Below, in pieces: positions 1 through 6,954 of a DNA stretch of 64,000 nt. Positions within the stretch are counted from its first letter, which is position 1, and every line of letters starts with the position of its first letter. The stretch comes from Bifidobacterium asteroides. GTDB taxonomy: Bacteria; Actinomycetota; Actinomycetes; Actinomycetales; Bifidobacteriaceae. Made by a program: the position numbers and the translations under genes. The stretch is from the NCBI RefSeq assembly GCF_009683175.1, contig NZ_WKKW01000001.1, forward strand, positions 124,001 to 188,000. Reading direction: 5' to 3'. The notes below the pieces were generated by a model, which saw nothing but the letters and a program-made list of their open reading frames with translations, was not told where the DNA came from and did not search any database.

Positions 1-26
1 AGAGGATGAAGAAAGAGGGATAAGTC

Positions 27-902
27 ATGTCCAACGCTGAACAGACCCCACAGACCCCCCAGACTCCAAAGACCACACAGACCCCGCCGACACCCGTGCC
101 CCCGTGGATGCAGCCGCCGGAGGAAAAGCCGTTTTACAAGCAGGTCTGGTTCTGGGTCGTCATCGCAGTCGTTGCCATTCTTGTTTTTGCCGCAACCGCA
201 GGATCAAACATCAAGTTGCCAATCAGCGTCCCCAAGATCGAGACAGCCGGCATATCACAGCAACTGAACAAGATGAAGAAAACTATAAAAGCCCCTAAAA
301 AACCTGCTAACCCTGACTCTGACAATCACAAGGCGGCTCTGGCTCAGGCGCAAGACTACTCTGAGCTTCTGTACAAGAGCAAGCAGGGCATCTACGATAG
401 GCTTACGAGCGTGGATAAATTCACGCCCGAGGCCGCCCAGTACGCCGTAGACCATCTCAAAGCCGACTACAACGCCAATGCCCTTGCCGAAGCCAAACAC
501 TACCAGAAAAGAATACACATGAGCAAGCGGGGCATCTACGATGAGCTCACCAGCGAGGATAAATTCACGCCCGAGGCCGCCCAGTACGCCGTAGATAACC
601 TCCAAGCCGACGACAACGCGGCTGCTTACGCCAGAGCCAAAGACTATTTGGAAACAGTACACGAGAGCAAGGAGGACATCTACTACGAGCTCACCAGCGA
701 GGATAAATTCACGCCCAATGTCGCCCAGCACGCCGTAGATAGCCTAAAAGCCGACTACAAGGCCACTGCTCTCGCCGCAGCCAAAGACTACCAGAAAATG
801 CACATGAGCCCAGCAGAAATCCAGCATCAGCTCGCCAGCCCGTACGGAGGTAAGTTCACCCCCGAAGAAGTGGCTTACGCTATGCAGCATCTCAATCAGT
901 AA
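27..902 (+). CDS. Ltp-family membrane-anchored repeat protein, probable superinfection exclusion factor
   Basis: The 291-aa protein has a Pro/Thr-rich cytoplasmic N-terminus (1-35), one membrane segment (about 40-58) and a C-terminal region of four tandem repeats of about 45-50 residues. Each repeat carries a core of the type IYDELTSEDKFTPEAAQYAV. This is the host-cell-surface Ltp repeat known from the lipoprotein of phage TP-J34, which blocks DNA injection by related phages. Here an uncleaved N-terminal anchor replaces the lipobox. The ATG follows an AGAGGG ribosome-binding site. The gene lies directly before a terminator and a tRNA-derived att half-site, the usual place for a lysogenic-conversion gene at the end of a prophage. 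It appears to belong to a second element to the left. The exclusion role is inferred from the family. Confidence 0.8.
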   Translation: MSNAEQTPQTPQTPKTTQTPPTPVPPWMQPPEEKPFYKQVWFWVVIAVVAILVFAATAGSNIKLPISVPKIETAGISQQLNKMKKTIKAPKKPANPDSDNHKAALAQAQDYSELLYKSKQGIYDRLTSVDKFTPEAAQYAVDHLKADYNANALAEAKHYQKRIHMSKRGIYDELTSEDKFTPEAAQYAVDNLQADDNAAAYARAKDYLETVHESKEDIYYELTSEDKFTPNVAQHAVDSLKADYKATALAAAKDYQKMHMSPAEIQHQLASPYGGKFTPEEVAYAMQHLNQ

Positions 903-919
903 CCAGATCCCAACGGATC

Positions 920-947
920 AGCCCCACTCCGGCGGGGCTTTTCCTTT
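920..947 (+). terminator. Rho-independent terminator after the Ltp-type gene
   Basis: The stem AGCCCC (920-925) / GGGGCT (934-939) is followed by TTTTCCTTT. It lies 18 bp after the stop codon. A close counterpart ends the SHOCT-domain gene at the other end of the prophage. Confidence 0.8.
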
Positions 948-958
948 GCGGGAACCTT

Positions 959-977
959 TGTCACACGAATGTCACAC
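959..977 (+). repeat. Pair of TGTCACAC direct repeats, putative integrase arm sites of the upstream element
   Basis: TGTCACAC occurs at 959-966 and 970-977, 11 bp apart, followed by AAAATC. At the equivalent place at the right prophage end (40772-40795) the layout is the same but the repeat is TATCCAAC. This suggests arm-type binding sites for a related integrase of different specificity. Function is inferred from position and symmetry. Confidence 0.5.
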
Positions 978-1012
978 AAAATCAAGTTTTAAGCAAACTT
1001 CCCGAGTAATGG

Positions 1013-1045
1013 AAAAGCCCCGCAACCTTTGTGGCTGTAGGGCTT
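1013..1045 (-). terminator. Copy of the tRNA-Arg downstream hairpin left of the att core
   Basis: AAGCCC (1015-1020) pairs with GGGCTT (1040-1045). The segment is a diverged copy of 40824-40859, which forms a terminator downstream of the intact tRNA. The homology reaches left beyond the att core, so this flank looks like an old phage arm and not ordinary chromosome. Confidence 0.55.
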
Positions 1046-1049
1046 CCGT

Positions 1050-1102
1050 GTGGTGCGCCAGACAGGATTCGAACCTGCAACCTGCTGATCCGTAGTCAGC
1101 TG
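1050..1102. repeat. Left att core (53-bp direct repeat, 3' part of tRNA-Arg)
   Basis: Positions 1050-1102 are identical to 40863-40915. The segment carries the CCA end, acceptor 3' strand, T arm, variable loop and anticodon arm of tRNA-Arg on the minus strand. It stops just past the anticodon stem, and the following sequence (from 1103) does not encode a D arm, so this is a non-functional tRNA remnant marking the prophage boundary. The right copy is inside the complete tRNA gene. Confidence 0.95.
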
Positions 1103-1215
1103 TATAATAAGAGGAGATTTGGGAACAGCTCCTCAAGAATGGCGGAATATCAACAGTTATAGCACAACTAATGTGTTACTGATACACTACTGAGGGTCAG
1201 TTCTATGTCCTAAAT

Positions 1216-1229
1216 ATATCCAACAAAAT
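1216..1229 (+). repeat. Putative integrase arm site ATATCCAACAAAAT
   Basis: This 14-bp sequence just before the integrase gene recurs exactly at 40782-40795 at the other end of the prophage, where a second TATCCAAC stands 11 bp upstream. A related string (AATATCAACAG, around 1146) lies closer to the core. Such repeats on both attP arms fit arm-type sites of a tyrosine integrase. Confidence 0.5.
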
Positions 1230-1239
1230 AGGAGGACGG

Positions 1240-2730
1240 ATGGCAAGGCGGCGAGCGAACGGCGAGGCAAGGCCGTACAAGTTCAGGTCCACCTGGAAGA
1301 GCCGGGACAAGGACGGCAATCCGGTCGTCAAAAGCAGGCAGAGATGGCAGCAGCAGATATACGTCGGATACCTGCCTAACGGGAACCCGCGCAAGAAGAC
1401 CTTCACTGCAGACACTGCCGGCGCTGTCACAGCAAAAGTACGTGCCTGGCGCAAGGAGCTCAAGGAGAACGACGGGGTTGAAGTGGACAAGAAAGCCACA
1501 TTGGGCTCCTACTCCCCCGTCTTTCTGGCAAAGAAAAAGGAGATGGTGGATCCCAAGACTTACAGGATGTATACCAACGTCTTGAGGAATCATCTCGCAG
1601 ACTATCAGGACAAGCCTCTAGCACAGTTCACGCCATCGACCGTTACGCACATATTGGCCACAGCAAAGGCTCATGACCGAAAAGGACGCGTATTGGGCAG
1701 TGCAGGGCTAAGCCTGAAGAAGCAGCTGAGATCGACTCTCCACTCCCTCTTTGAGGATGCAAAGAGGGACAGGATAATCCCGTCAAACCCTGCTGAGAAG
1801 CTGCCCATCCCTCAAAGCAAGGATGCCCAATATAAGGAGGTTGGTCGGGAGAGAACCGCCTTCAGCGTTCCCGAGATGGAATCGATGCTGCGAGCTGCTG
1901 CCGCAATGCCCGACAAAGCAGTGGGAGCGCGCATGTGGTTCCGTTTGCTGACCGGCATGCGCCAAGGGGAGATCCTTGGTGCCCGCGAGCCGGACCTCCG
2001 CCTGTACAAGGCCGGAACCGTATCATACGAGGACCGCGAAGTCGAGAAAGAATGCGAATACCTGGATGCGGATGGCAACCCGCAGAAAGGCACCATCAAA
2101 GTCACGGAACAAGTCCCCGTGGAAACAAAGGCCCTGGTAGGCAGCTATGAGGTCAACTGGAAGCTGGAGGAACTCCAGAAAGACCACGGGTGCGGAAGCA
2201 AGGGCCCAGATGGCTGGCCGTGCCAAAAGAAACGAGGTGCAAACTGCCCGGACTGGAAATGGAGAATCCCTGACGGCTTTGACATGCTCCACCTCTCGGG
2301 CCGCTGGTGCCTCACCCACCCCAAGAGCCTGACAGGGCGCAGAGTCCCCATAGTGCCCGTACTGGCCCAAGTGTTACAGCAGCACATAAAAGCCACTAGC
2401 AAACAACCGAATCCATATAGTTTGTTGTTCCACAACGTCGATGGTTCCGTCATCGATCCCAAGCAGGATACTGTGGACTTCCGCAGCCTGATGGAGCTGG
2501 CGCACATCCCCCACCCGGAGACTCACTCAGGCCATGAGACCAGACACAGCGTGGTCACCCTGCTGGCGTCCATGGGTGTGGACGCGCAGCTTATCAAGGA
2601 AATCGTCGGCCACTCCTCCGATGCCATGGTCGAGCACTACCGTCACGCCGACGACAGCGAGCGCCTGCGGGCCATGGAGACACTGGACGAGAGCCTGGGA
2701 CTGGAGCAGATCGGCTGGGCCGGCAAATAG
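1240..2730 (+). CDS. int: Phage tyrosine integrase
   Basis: This 496-aa site-specific recombinase would integrate and excise the prophage at the tRNA-Arg att site. Residues 1-90 form the arm-binding N-terminus, about 90-190 the SAM-like core-binding domain, and 205-480 the catalytic domain. Catalytic residues are visible: R241 in GMRQGE, H432 and R435 in HETRH, H458 in GHSS, and the nucleophile Y467 in VEHYRH. Between about 270 and 365 there is a long insertion containing several cysteines (C318, C328, C336, C357) that might bind metal. The ATG follows AGGAGG with good spacing. The gene lies 137 bp from the left att core, as expected for int. Confidence 0.95.
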   Translation: MARRRANGEARPYKFRSTWKSRDKDGNPVVKSRQRWQQQIYVGYLPNGNPRKKTFTADTAGAVTAKVRAWRKELKENDGVEVDKKATLGSYSPVFLAKKKEMVDPKTYRMYTNVLRNHLADYQDKPLAQFTPSTVTHILATAKAHDRKGRVLGSAGLSLKKQLRSTLHSLFEDAKRDRIIPSNPAEKLPIPQSKDAQYKEVGRERTAFSVPEMESMLRAAAAMPDKAVGARMWFRLLTGMRQGEILGAREPDLRLYKAGTVSYEDREVEKECEYLDADGNPQKGTIKVTEQVPVETKALVGSYEVNWKLEELQKDHGCGSKGPDGWPCQKKRGANCPDWKWRIPDGFDMLHLSGRWCLTHPKSLTGRRVPIVPVLAQVLQQHIKATSKQPNPYSLLFHNVDGSVIDPKQDTVDFRSLMELAHIPHPETHSGHETRHSVVTLLASMGVDAQLIKEIVGHSSDAMVEHYRHADDSERLRAMETLDESLGLEQIGWAGK

Positions 2731-2738
2731 CCCACTCC

Positions 2739-3011
2739 TTATATATGCCGGTATTTTCGCTCGATCTCCCTGACGGTCCGCTCGGTGGCCCCGTATCTGA
2801 TGACGGCGAGGTCTGCTCTGATCTGCTGGTGGATGGCGGCCAGGCGCTCGCGGTCCTGCCGGCTGATGCCGGCCTGTTGCTCCTGGTCGATGATCTGGTC
2901 GAGCCGCTTGTGCAGGAGGATGGTCAGCCGCTCCCGGTCGGAGTCTGAGGCGGGCACATAGCCGGGGTGGTTGTCGGGGATCTGTGAGACATCATCAGGG
3001 ATATAGGCCAT
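2739..3011 (-). CDS. Hypothetical phage protein, helical
   Basis: The 90-aa protein is charged and predominantly helical, with a coiled-coil-like stretch rich in R, E, Q and D (residues 30-85). It converges with int (8 bp between stops) and is divergent from the 3166 cassette. The start MAYIPDD is chosen because upstream codons are poor; an AGG lies 3 nt before the ATG. Its position next to int would suit an excision or lysogeny accessory factor, but no recognisable excisionase motif is visible. Confidence 0.55.
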   Translation of the reverse strand: MAYIPDDVSQIPDNHPGYVPASDSDRERLTILLHKRLDQIIDQEQQAGISRQDRERLAAIHQQIRADLAVIRYGATERTVREIERKYRHI

Positions 3012-3081
3012 ACCTGGATGATAGGCCGGAGTAGCGGGATGATGGTGATTAGAAGCTCGACACGCCCGGAGGAGTCCAGAG

Positions 3082-3109
3082 TTGCACTGTGCCCACACTG
3101 TGCTATATT
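3082..3109 (+). promoter_or_regulatory. Promoter with two CACTGTGC operator-like repeats
   Basis: A -35 TTGCAC (3082-3087) and -10 TATATT (3104-3109) are separated by 16 bp. CACTGTGC occurs at 3085-3092 and 3096-3103, 11 bp apart, filling the spacer. A start at about 3116 would give a leader of about 50 nt before the ATG at 3166. The repeats are good candidate operators for the HTH protein encoded second in the operon. Confidence 0.6.
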
Positions 3110-3165
3110 TATAAATGTCAGCAGGAAGCAAAGGCTTCCAGCCAATAGCAAGAAAGGCTAAGAAA

Positions 3166-3456
3166 ATGACTACCGCAATCTACGCAGAAGACTTCGAGAC
3201 CATCATCGACCCCACCGCCGGAAGCTTCAAGGATCTGCTCGACCATGTCGCAGACGACATCGACCTGGACGAGGCTGTCCCCGACTATGTGGACGAGCTG
3301 AACAAGGCCACCCGCCCCCTGGGGGTGAACGTCACGGTCAGCGGCATGGCCACCTGCGACGCCGATGCCGGCATCGACCGGCAGGCGGTCGAGGAGGCCG
3401 CTCGCGAGGTCGACTTGTACGAGGTGCTGGAGCGCCACGAGGCCGTCCTGGCATGA
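3166..3456 (+). CDS. Small acidic protein, candidate anti-CRISPR or other anti-defence protein
   Basis: The 96-aa protein is strongly acidic, with many D and E residues throughout, and has no membrane segment. I recognise no domain. The ATG at 3166 follows GAAAGG; the in-frame ATG at 3115 lies at the predicted transcription start and is less likely. The last codon overlaps the next gene by 4 nt (ATGA). A small acidic orphan followed by an HTH regulator, under a promoter with internal repeats, is the layout of acr-aca operons in phages. That is an inference from context; the protein could equally be an antitoxin-like or structural moron product. Confidence 0.7.
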   Translation: MTTAIYAEDFETIIDPTAGSFKDLLDHVADDIDLDEAVPDYVDELNKATRPLGVNVTVSGMATCDADAGIDRQAVEEAAREVDLYEVLERHEAVLA

Positions 3457-3794
3457 CCCCTGCGGAGTTCAAGAGCACACGCGAGTCGCTCCATCTGACT
3501 GTGAAGTGGCTCGCCTCGCATATGCGCGTGCGCCGGCAGAGCGTCCAGCGCTGGGAGAACGGACGTTTCCCCATCCCCGACTCGGTGGAGGCCGCCATGC
3601 ATGATCTGGAGGTCCTCACCCAGACCAGCATCGACAAGGGAGTCCAGGACCATGAGGACATCCTGTCTGTGCCTATGCAGGACCAGGGGCCCGAGGACGA
3701 CATGCCCCCGGCCTGGCATCGCATGGTCGCCAAGCAGATCGCCGGTCAGACCGGGGCTCGCATCCAGTATGAGGAGCATGATGAGCAGGCGTAA
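3453..3794 (+). CDS. HTH regulator resembling DUF1870/Aca2-type proteins
   Basis: The 113-aa protein has an N-terminal helix-turn-helix of about 55 residues, including the core SVQRWENGRFPIPDSVE (residues 30-46), and an acidic C-terminal tail. The pattern MT..EF...R..L.L followed by a WE.GR.P.PD..E segment is, from memory, that of the DUF1870 group to which the anti-CRISPR-associated repressor Aca2 belongs. It probably represses its own operon through the CACTGTGC repeats in the promoter. It is coupled to its neighbours by a 4-nt overlap upstream and a 14-nt overlap downstream. Confidence 0.75.
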   Translation: MTPAEFKSTRESLHLTVKWLASHMRVRRQSVQRWENGRFPIPDSVEAAMHDLEVLTQTSIDKGVQDHEDILSVPMQDQGPEDDMPPAWHRMVAKQIAGQTGARIQYEEHDEQA

Positions 3795-4614
3795 GAGCAA
3801 GCCGACGCTTTCCCCCGTCTGGCTGCCCTGGATCAGGGATAAGCTGGCTGACTGGAAGGACGACCTGGGCCGGAGGACAGCCATCGCGAGCGGGCAGCCT
3901 CTGGACGACTCATGGCGGATTGGTGAGCCCTTGCGGTCCTCGCCCATCTGGTGGGTGAGCCGGGACATGGCGACCCTGGCCGCCGACACCGCCGAGGCCG
4001 GCGACCTGCCCGACGTGCGGCCGCCCAGCGGTACGGGGTTCATGGTCTTCCAGGATGGCCTGCCCTTCCGGCTTCAGGATTATCCGGACAGCCGCTCATG
4101 CAGAGTCGATGCTATCGAGTGGACGGTGACCCCTATCGGCCAGACAGGCACCACCCTGGTCACCGAGGTGTTCAGCAGGGAGCCGGCCTATGTCAGGGAG
4201 TGCGATCCGCGCCTGCCCCTCGGCTATGTGACTTTTGCTCATGGCCGCAGGCCGGGCATCCTGGAGGACGTGCTCAAAGCCGCCTGGGCGCTCAGCCTGC
4301 AGCCCACGATCAGCGAAACCCGCGCCCCCAGGGTAACCCCTCTGGACCGGGTACCCGCCAGATACGAGCAGAAGGAGATCCCCCAGGTAAAGATGCTGCT
4401 CCTGCGGGAGAACCTGCACCGGCCGGGCGAGCAGGCCGAGCCGGGCGAGAAGACCCGCGAGTACTCGCACCGGTGGATCGTGCGGGGCTTCTGGCGCGAG
4501 CAGCCCTACGGCAAGAACCATGCCCTGCGCCGCCGGCAGTGGATCCCGCCCTTTGTCAAAGGCCCGGCCGACAAGCCCCTCATCCGCAGGAAGACGGTGC
4601 ATATCCTGCGGTAG
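3781..4614 (+). CDS. Actinobacterial phage/plasmid-type hypothetical protein with HRW...GFWREQPYG motif
   Basis: The 277-aa protein starts inside the 3' end of the HTH gene (14-nt overlap) behind GAGGAG; an adjacent ATG at 3778 is possible. The C-terminal 55 residues carry HRWIVRGFWREQPYGKN and a basic tail ending in KGP.DKPL..RKTVH. I have seen this motif in hypothetical proteins of actinobacterial phages and plasmids, but no function is known to me. No membrane segment or catalytic signature is evident. It shares the acr/aca-like operon, so it may be a third anti-defence or moron product. Confidence 0.75.
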   Translation: MSRRKSKPTLSPVWLPWIRDKLADWKDDLGRRTAIASGQPLDDSWRIGEPLRSSPIWWVSRDMATLAADTAEAGDLPDVRPPSGTGFMVFQDGLPFRLQDYPDSRSCRVDAIEWTVTPIGQTGTTLVTEVFSREPAYVRECDPRLPLGYVTFAHGRRPGILEDVLKAAWALSLQPTISETRAPRVTPLDRVPARYEQKEIPQVKMLLLRENLHRPGEQAEPGEKTREYSHRWIVRGFWREQPYGKNHALRRRQWIPPFVKGPADKPLIRRKTVHILR

Positions 4615-4645
4615 ATCAATGCAACACGCCCGAGATTGTTTCACC

Positions 4646-4679
4646 TTGATACATTTGGTTCACTGCGATACATTATAAG
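4646..4679 (+). promoter_or_regulatory. Promoter of the second accessory cassette with repeated GATACATT
   Basis: TTGATA (4646-4651) and TACATT (4669-4674) are spaced by 17 bp, with TATAAG immediately after. GATACATT occurs twice (4648-4655 and 4667-4674), 19 bp apart, overlapping both promoter elements, so it could be an operator pair. It separates cassette 3166-4614 from 4750-6622. Confidence 0.5.
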
Positions 4680-4749
4680 TGTCAGCGAAAAGAGAAGCCC
4701 CCACGGAGCAGCCACTCCTGGGGGCGGACGATCTGCTTAGGAGATCATC

Positions 4750-5133
4750 ATGTACGAAGACTACACCGACAGCAACCCCGTCGCCACCGCCCAGGTCTTT
4801 GACGATGTGGACAAGGACAAGAAGAACGGCCTCCAAATCAGCACCGCCGCCCGCCGGATCGCCAAGGAATGCAACGACACCCAGAAGGACTACGGCGTCT
4901 ACTTCGACAAGGACGGCCGCTACATCGCCGCCAAGCCCTATAACGCCACCCCCTCCGGCGGGGTCGACGCCTACGCCCCCGGCCATGTCTTCTACGTGCG
5001 GGGCCGCAAGGACCACGGCCAGCCCGGGCACATGACCCAGCGCGAGGCGCAGATCATCGTCACCGCGGTCACCCGCTACGGTGCGGGCACCAGCGAGGCC
5101 GACCTCTACCAGTCCCTGATGAGCGAGGACTGA
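4750..5133 (+). CDS. Hypothetical protein, first gene of the second accessory cassette
   Basis: The 127-aa soluble protein is charged and shows no domain I recognise. Its C-terminal half has a Gly/His-rich segment (GRKDHGQPGHMTQREAQ) before a helical end. The ATG follows AGGAGATCATC. The stop overlaps the next start (TGATG), so it is translationally coupled to the two genes downstream. The three form a compact moron between the acr/aca-like cassette and the lysis genes, where temperate phages often carry host-interaction or defence genes. Confidence 0.65.
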   Translation: MYEDYTDSNPVATAQVFDDVDKDKKNGLQISTAARRIAKECNDTQKDYGVYFDKDGRYIAAKPYNATPSGGVDAYAPGHVFYVRGRKDHGQPGHMTQREAQIIVTAVTRYGAGTSEADLYQSLMSED

Positions 5134-5732
5134 TGGGCATGACCGATCACGCGGAGTTCAGCAGCTGGGTGCGGGACATGGTCACCCAGCTGCTGGCGGA
5201 CCGGGCCGGACGGAAGCCAGCCGAGGATACGGGCATCTACCTGGAGCCGGCGGACCTGGGCCGGTGCCGCACCCAGTACGATGCCAAAACCCCATTCTGG
5301 ATGTACAAGGGGGATCCTGAATGGCTGGACCGGGAGCCCGACCTGCTCGAGGCGCGCATCAAGGCGGTCCGTGAGGGGCTTTTCATGCTCACCTACCATG
5401 TGGGCCAGCGGGACATGAACCTGGCTCTCCTGCAGGCCGTCCAGGAGGGCCGGCCGCTCATGGACTCCCAGGTGCAGCGGATGGAGCAGGAGGAAAGCCG
5501 GCAGACCGGAAAGCAGGTCACCATCAGCGTCCTGCTGTTCGGCCAGCTCATGGACACGGGAGCGATGCACGCGGCCGGCAGGATAGCCGGCATGCTCAAA
5601 GACAAGCGAATGGCCGTGGACTACGCGACCTTCATCACCGACCTGGCCGACTGGAGGCAGGGAGGCCGGCGCAGCCTGGACATGCTGGACCGGTGGGGTC
5701 GGGAACTGAGAGAGGAAGGACTGGAACAATGA
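5133..5732 (+). CDS. Hypothetical protein, second gene of the accessory cassette
   Basis: The 199-aa soluble, mostly helical protein has many M, E, R and L residues and no recognised family. It is coupled to both neighbours: a 1-nt overlap upstream (TGATG) and a 4-nt overlap downstream (ATGA). This suggests fixed stoichiometry or a complex with them. A regulator follows, so a toxin-antitoxin or anti-defence pair is possible, but nothing in the sequence identifies an enzymatic activity. Confidence 0.65.
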   Translation: MGMTDHAEFSSWVRDMVTQLLADRAGRKPAEDTGIYLEPADLGRCRTQYDAKTPFWMYKGDPEWLDREPDLLEARIKAVREGLFMLTYHVGQRDMNLALLQAVQEGRPLMDSQVQRMEQEESRQTGKQVTISVLLFGQLMDTGAMHAAGRIAGMLKDKRMAVDYATFITDLADWRQGGRRSLDMLDRWGRELREEGLEQ

Positions 5733-6622
5733 ACAACACGTACATGGGACACGATCCGACAACCCTGGCGGAGGCCAGGAGGATGCTCCTGGATGCCTCC
5801 GAGGACATCAGCAAAGCAGCGCAGATCGAAAAACGGCGTGACGACCTCATCGTCCAGGCCTTCGACCTGGGGGCCACATACCTGGATGTCATGGTCTGCA
5901 CCGGTCTGAGCAGGCCTACGGTCTACCGCATACGCCGCCGTGCCGAGCAGGAGAACCCCAGCAGGGAAGCCGGCTGGGACTTCACCATCCCCGGCCACTA
6001 CAGCAAGACCGACGTTCCCCAGCCGATCCTGGAGGACACCCTCCAGGACGGGCTTGTCGGCCTGCTGGACGACGTGACCGACGACGACAGCCAGCTCGGC
6101 AAGGACTTCTCCTCCCCCGACCTGACCGACGAGCAAAAAGCCATCCGGGATGCCATCCACGACCTGGCCGCCAGGGCGGCCGTCAGCAAGACCGACATCG
6201 TGGCCTCCACCGCGCTAGGCATCACCCTCACCAGACACAAGCATGAGCTCGCCCTGGATAAGGCAAACAAGAAGTTCAGAGCCTACATGGAGCAGCTGCA
6301 CCTGATGGACAAGACGTTCAATGGCATCCCGGTCAACCCATCGTTCCTGCGATTCTTCTGCCCTACCGGCAAGCTGGTCAAGCACGGCATCTCATACAGG
6401 CCCGGCGTGAGCGAGGCCGTGGGCATCCTCGTCTATAATCCTGATACCAGGCAGTACCTGGGCTACTTCCCAGACCGGAAGCCGGCAGGGACAAACCTGT
6501 GGCTGCTGACCTGCACCAATGGCGCAGAGTATGACACGACCGGCCAGGAGCACCCGGCACCAGCACCAGTACATTCCGAGTACGGCACCTGCACCGTCAT
6601 CGGCCCTGCCAAAGAGCAATAG
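5729..6622 (+). CDS. HTH-containing hypothetical protein, third gene of the accessory cassette
   Basis: The 297-aa protein has an N-terminal helix-turn-helix of the resolvase or sigma-factor region-4 kind (about residues 30-75, core YLDVMVCTGLSRPTVYRIRR). A long C-terminal part follows with no clear domain, ending in a beta-rich region (about 195-297). The ATG overlaps the preceding stop and follows AGGAAGGA. It may regulate the cassette or act with the two upstream products. A terminator follows 27 bp after its stop. Confidence 0.7.
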   Translation: MNNTYMGHDPTTLAEARRMLLDASEDISKAAQIEKRRDDLIVQAFDLGATYLDVMVCTGLSRPTVYRIRRRAEQENPSREAGWDFTIPGHYSKTDVPQPILEDTLQDGLVGLLDDVTDDDSQLGKDFSSPDLTDEQKAIRDAIHDLAARAAVSKTDIVASTALGITLTRHKHELALDKANKKFRAYMEQLHLMDKTFNGIPVNPSFLRFFCPTGKLVKHGISYRPGVSEAVGILVYNPDTRQYLGYFPDRKPAGTNLWLLTCTNGAEYDTTGQEHPAPAPVHSEYGTCTVIGPAKEQ

Positions 6623-6649
6623 CCGCCGCTTAGGCAGAACGCAGAAAAC

Positions 6650-6690
6650 CGCCCCCGCTCCGGTCTCCCGAAGCGAGGGCGATTGTTTTG
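6650..6690 (+). terminator. Terminator after the accessory cassette
   Basis: CGCCCCCGCT (6650-6659) pairs with AGCGAGGGCG (6672-6681) with one mismatch and is followed by ATTGTTTTG. It separates the rightward cassette from the convergent lysis genes. Confidence 0.75.
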
Positions 6691-6701
6691 TGGGCAGGCC
6701 G

Positions 6702-6941
6702 CTATTTGCTGAATGCGGCCTTGGCCTCGCTGCCTGCGATGCAGCCTGCGATGAGCACTCCCAGCGCGTAGATCGTAGTCACGATGGCATCCGTGTGGGG
6801 CAGCCCCCAGACTGGGCCGACGCTGTGAACGAAAGCCCCCAGCAGAGGCAAGAAGCCTAGTCCTACCCATTTGAGGATCTGGTAGAGCCAGTCGGGCAGC
6901 CAGTAGGGCCTGCCCTCCTCGTTGATTGTGGTATCGGTCAT
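6702..6941 (-). CDS. Phage holin, Dp-1-like
   Basis: The 79-aa protein has two hydrophobic segments joined by a short loop: one around GLGFLPLLGAFVHSV and one around IVTTIYALGVLIAG. The segment KWVGLGFLPLLGAF...VWGLP followed by a second membrane helix matches what I know of the Dp-1 type holins. It would permeabilise the membrane at the end of the lytic cycle. The ATG at 6941 is preferred to an upstream GTG because AAGGAGG lies 8 nt before it. It follows the endolysin gene by 13 bp. Confidence 0.85.
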   Translation of the reverse strand: MTDTTINEEGRPYWLPDWLYQILKWVGLGFLPLLGAFVHSVGPVWGLPHTDAIVTTIYALGVLIAGCIAGSEAKAAFSK

Positions 6942-6954
6942 CAATATCACCTCC

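Noticed and set aside
255-731. A 158-codon leftward ORF opposite the Ltp-type gene.
   Set aside because: Its own repeats merely mirror the repeats of the plus-strand Ltp domains.
1051-1102. A second functional tRNA-Arg gene.
   Set aside because: The D arm and 5' acceptor strand are missing; the sequence after 1102 does not pair with the acceptor 3' strand.
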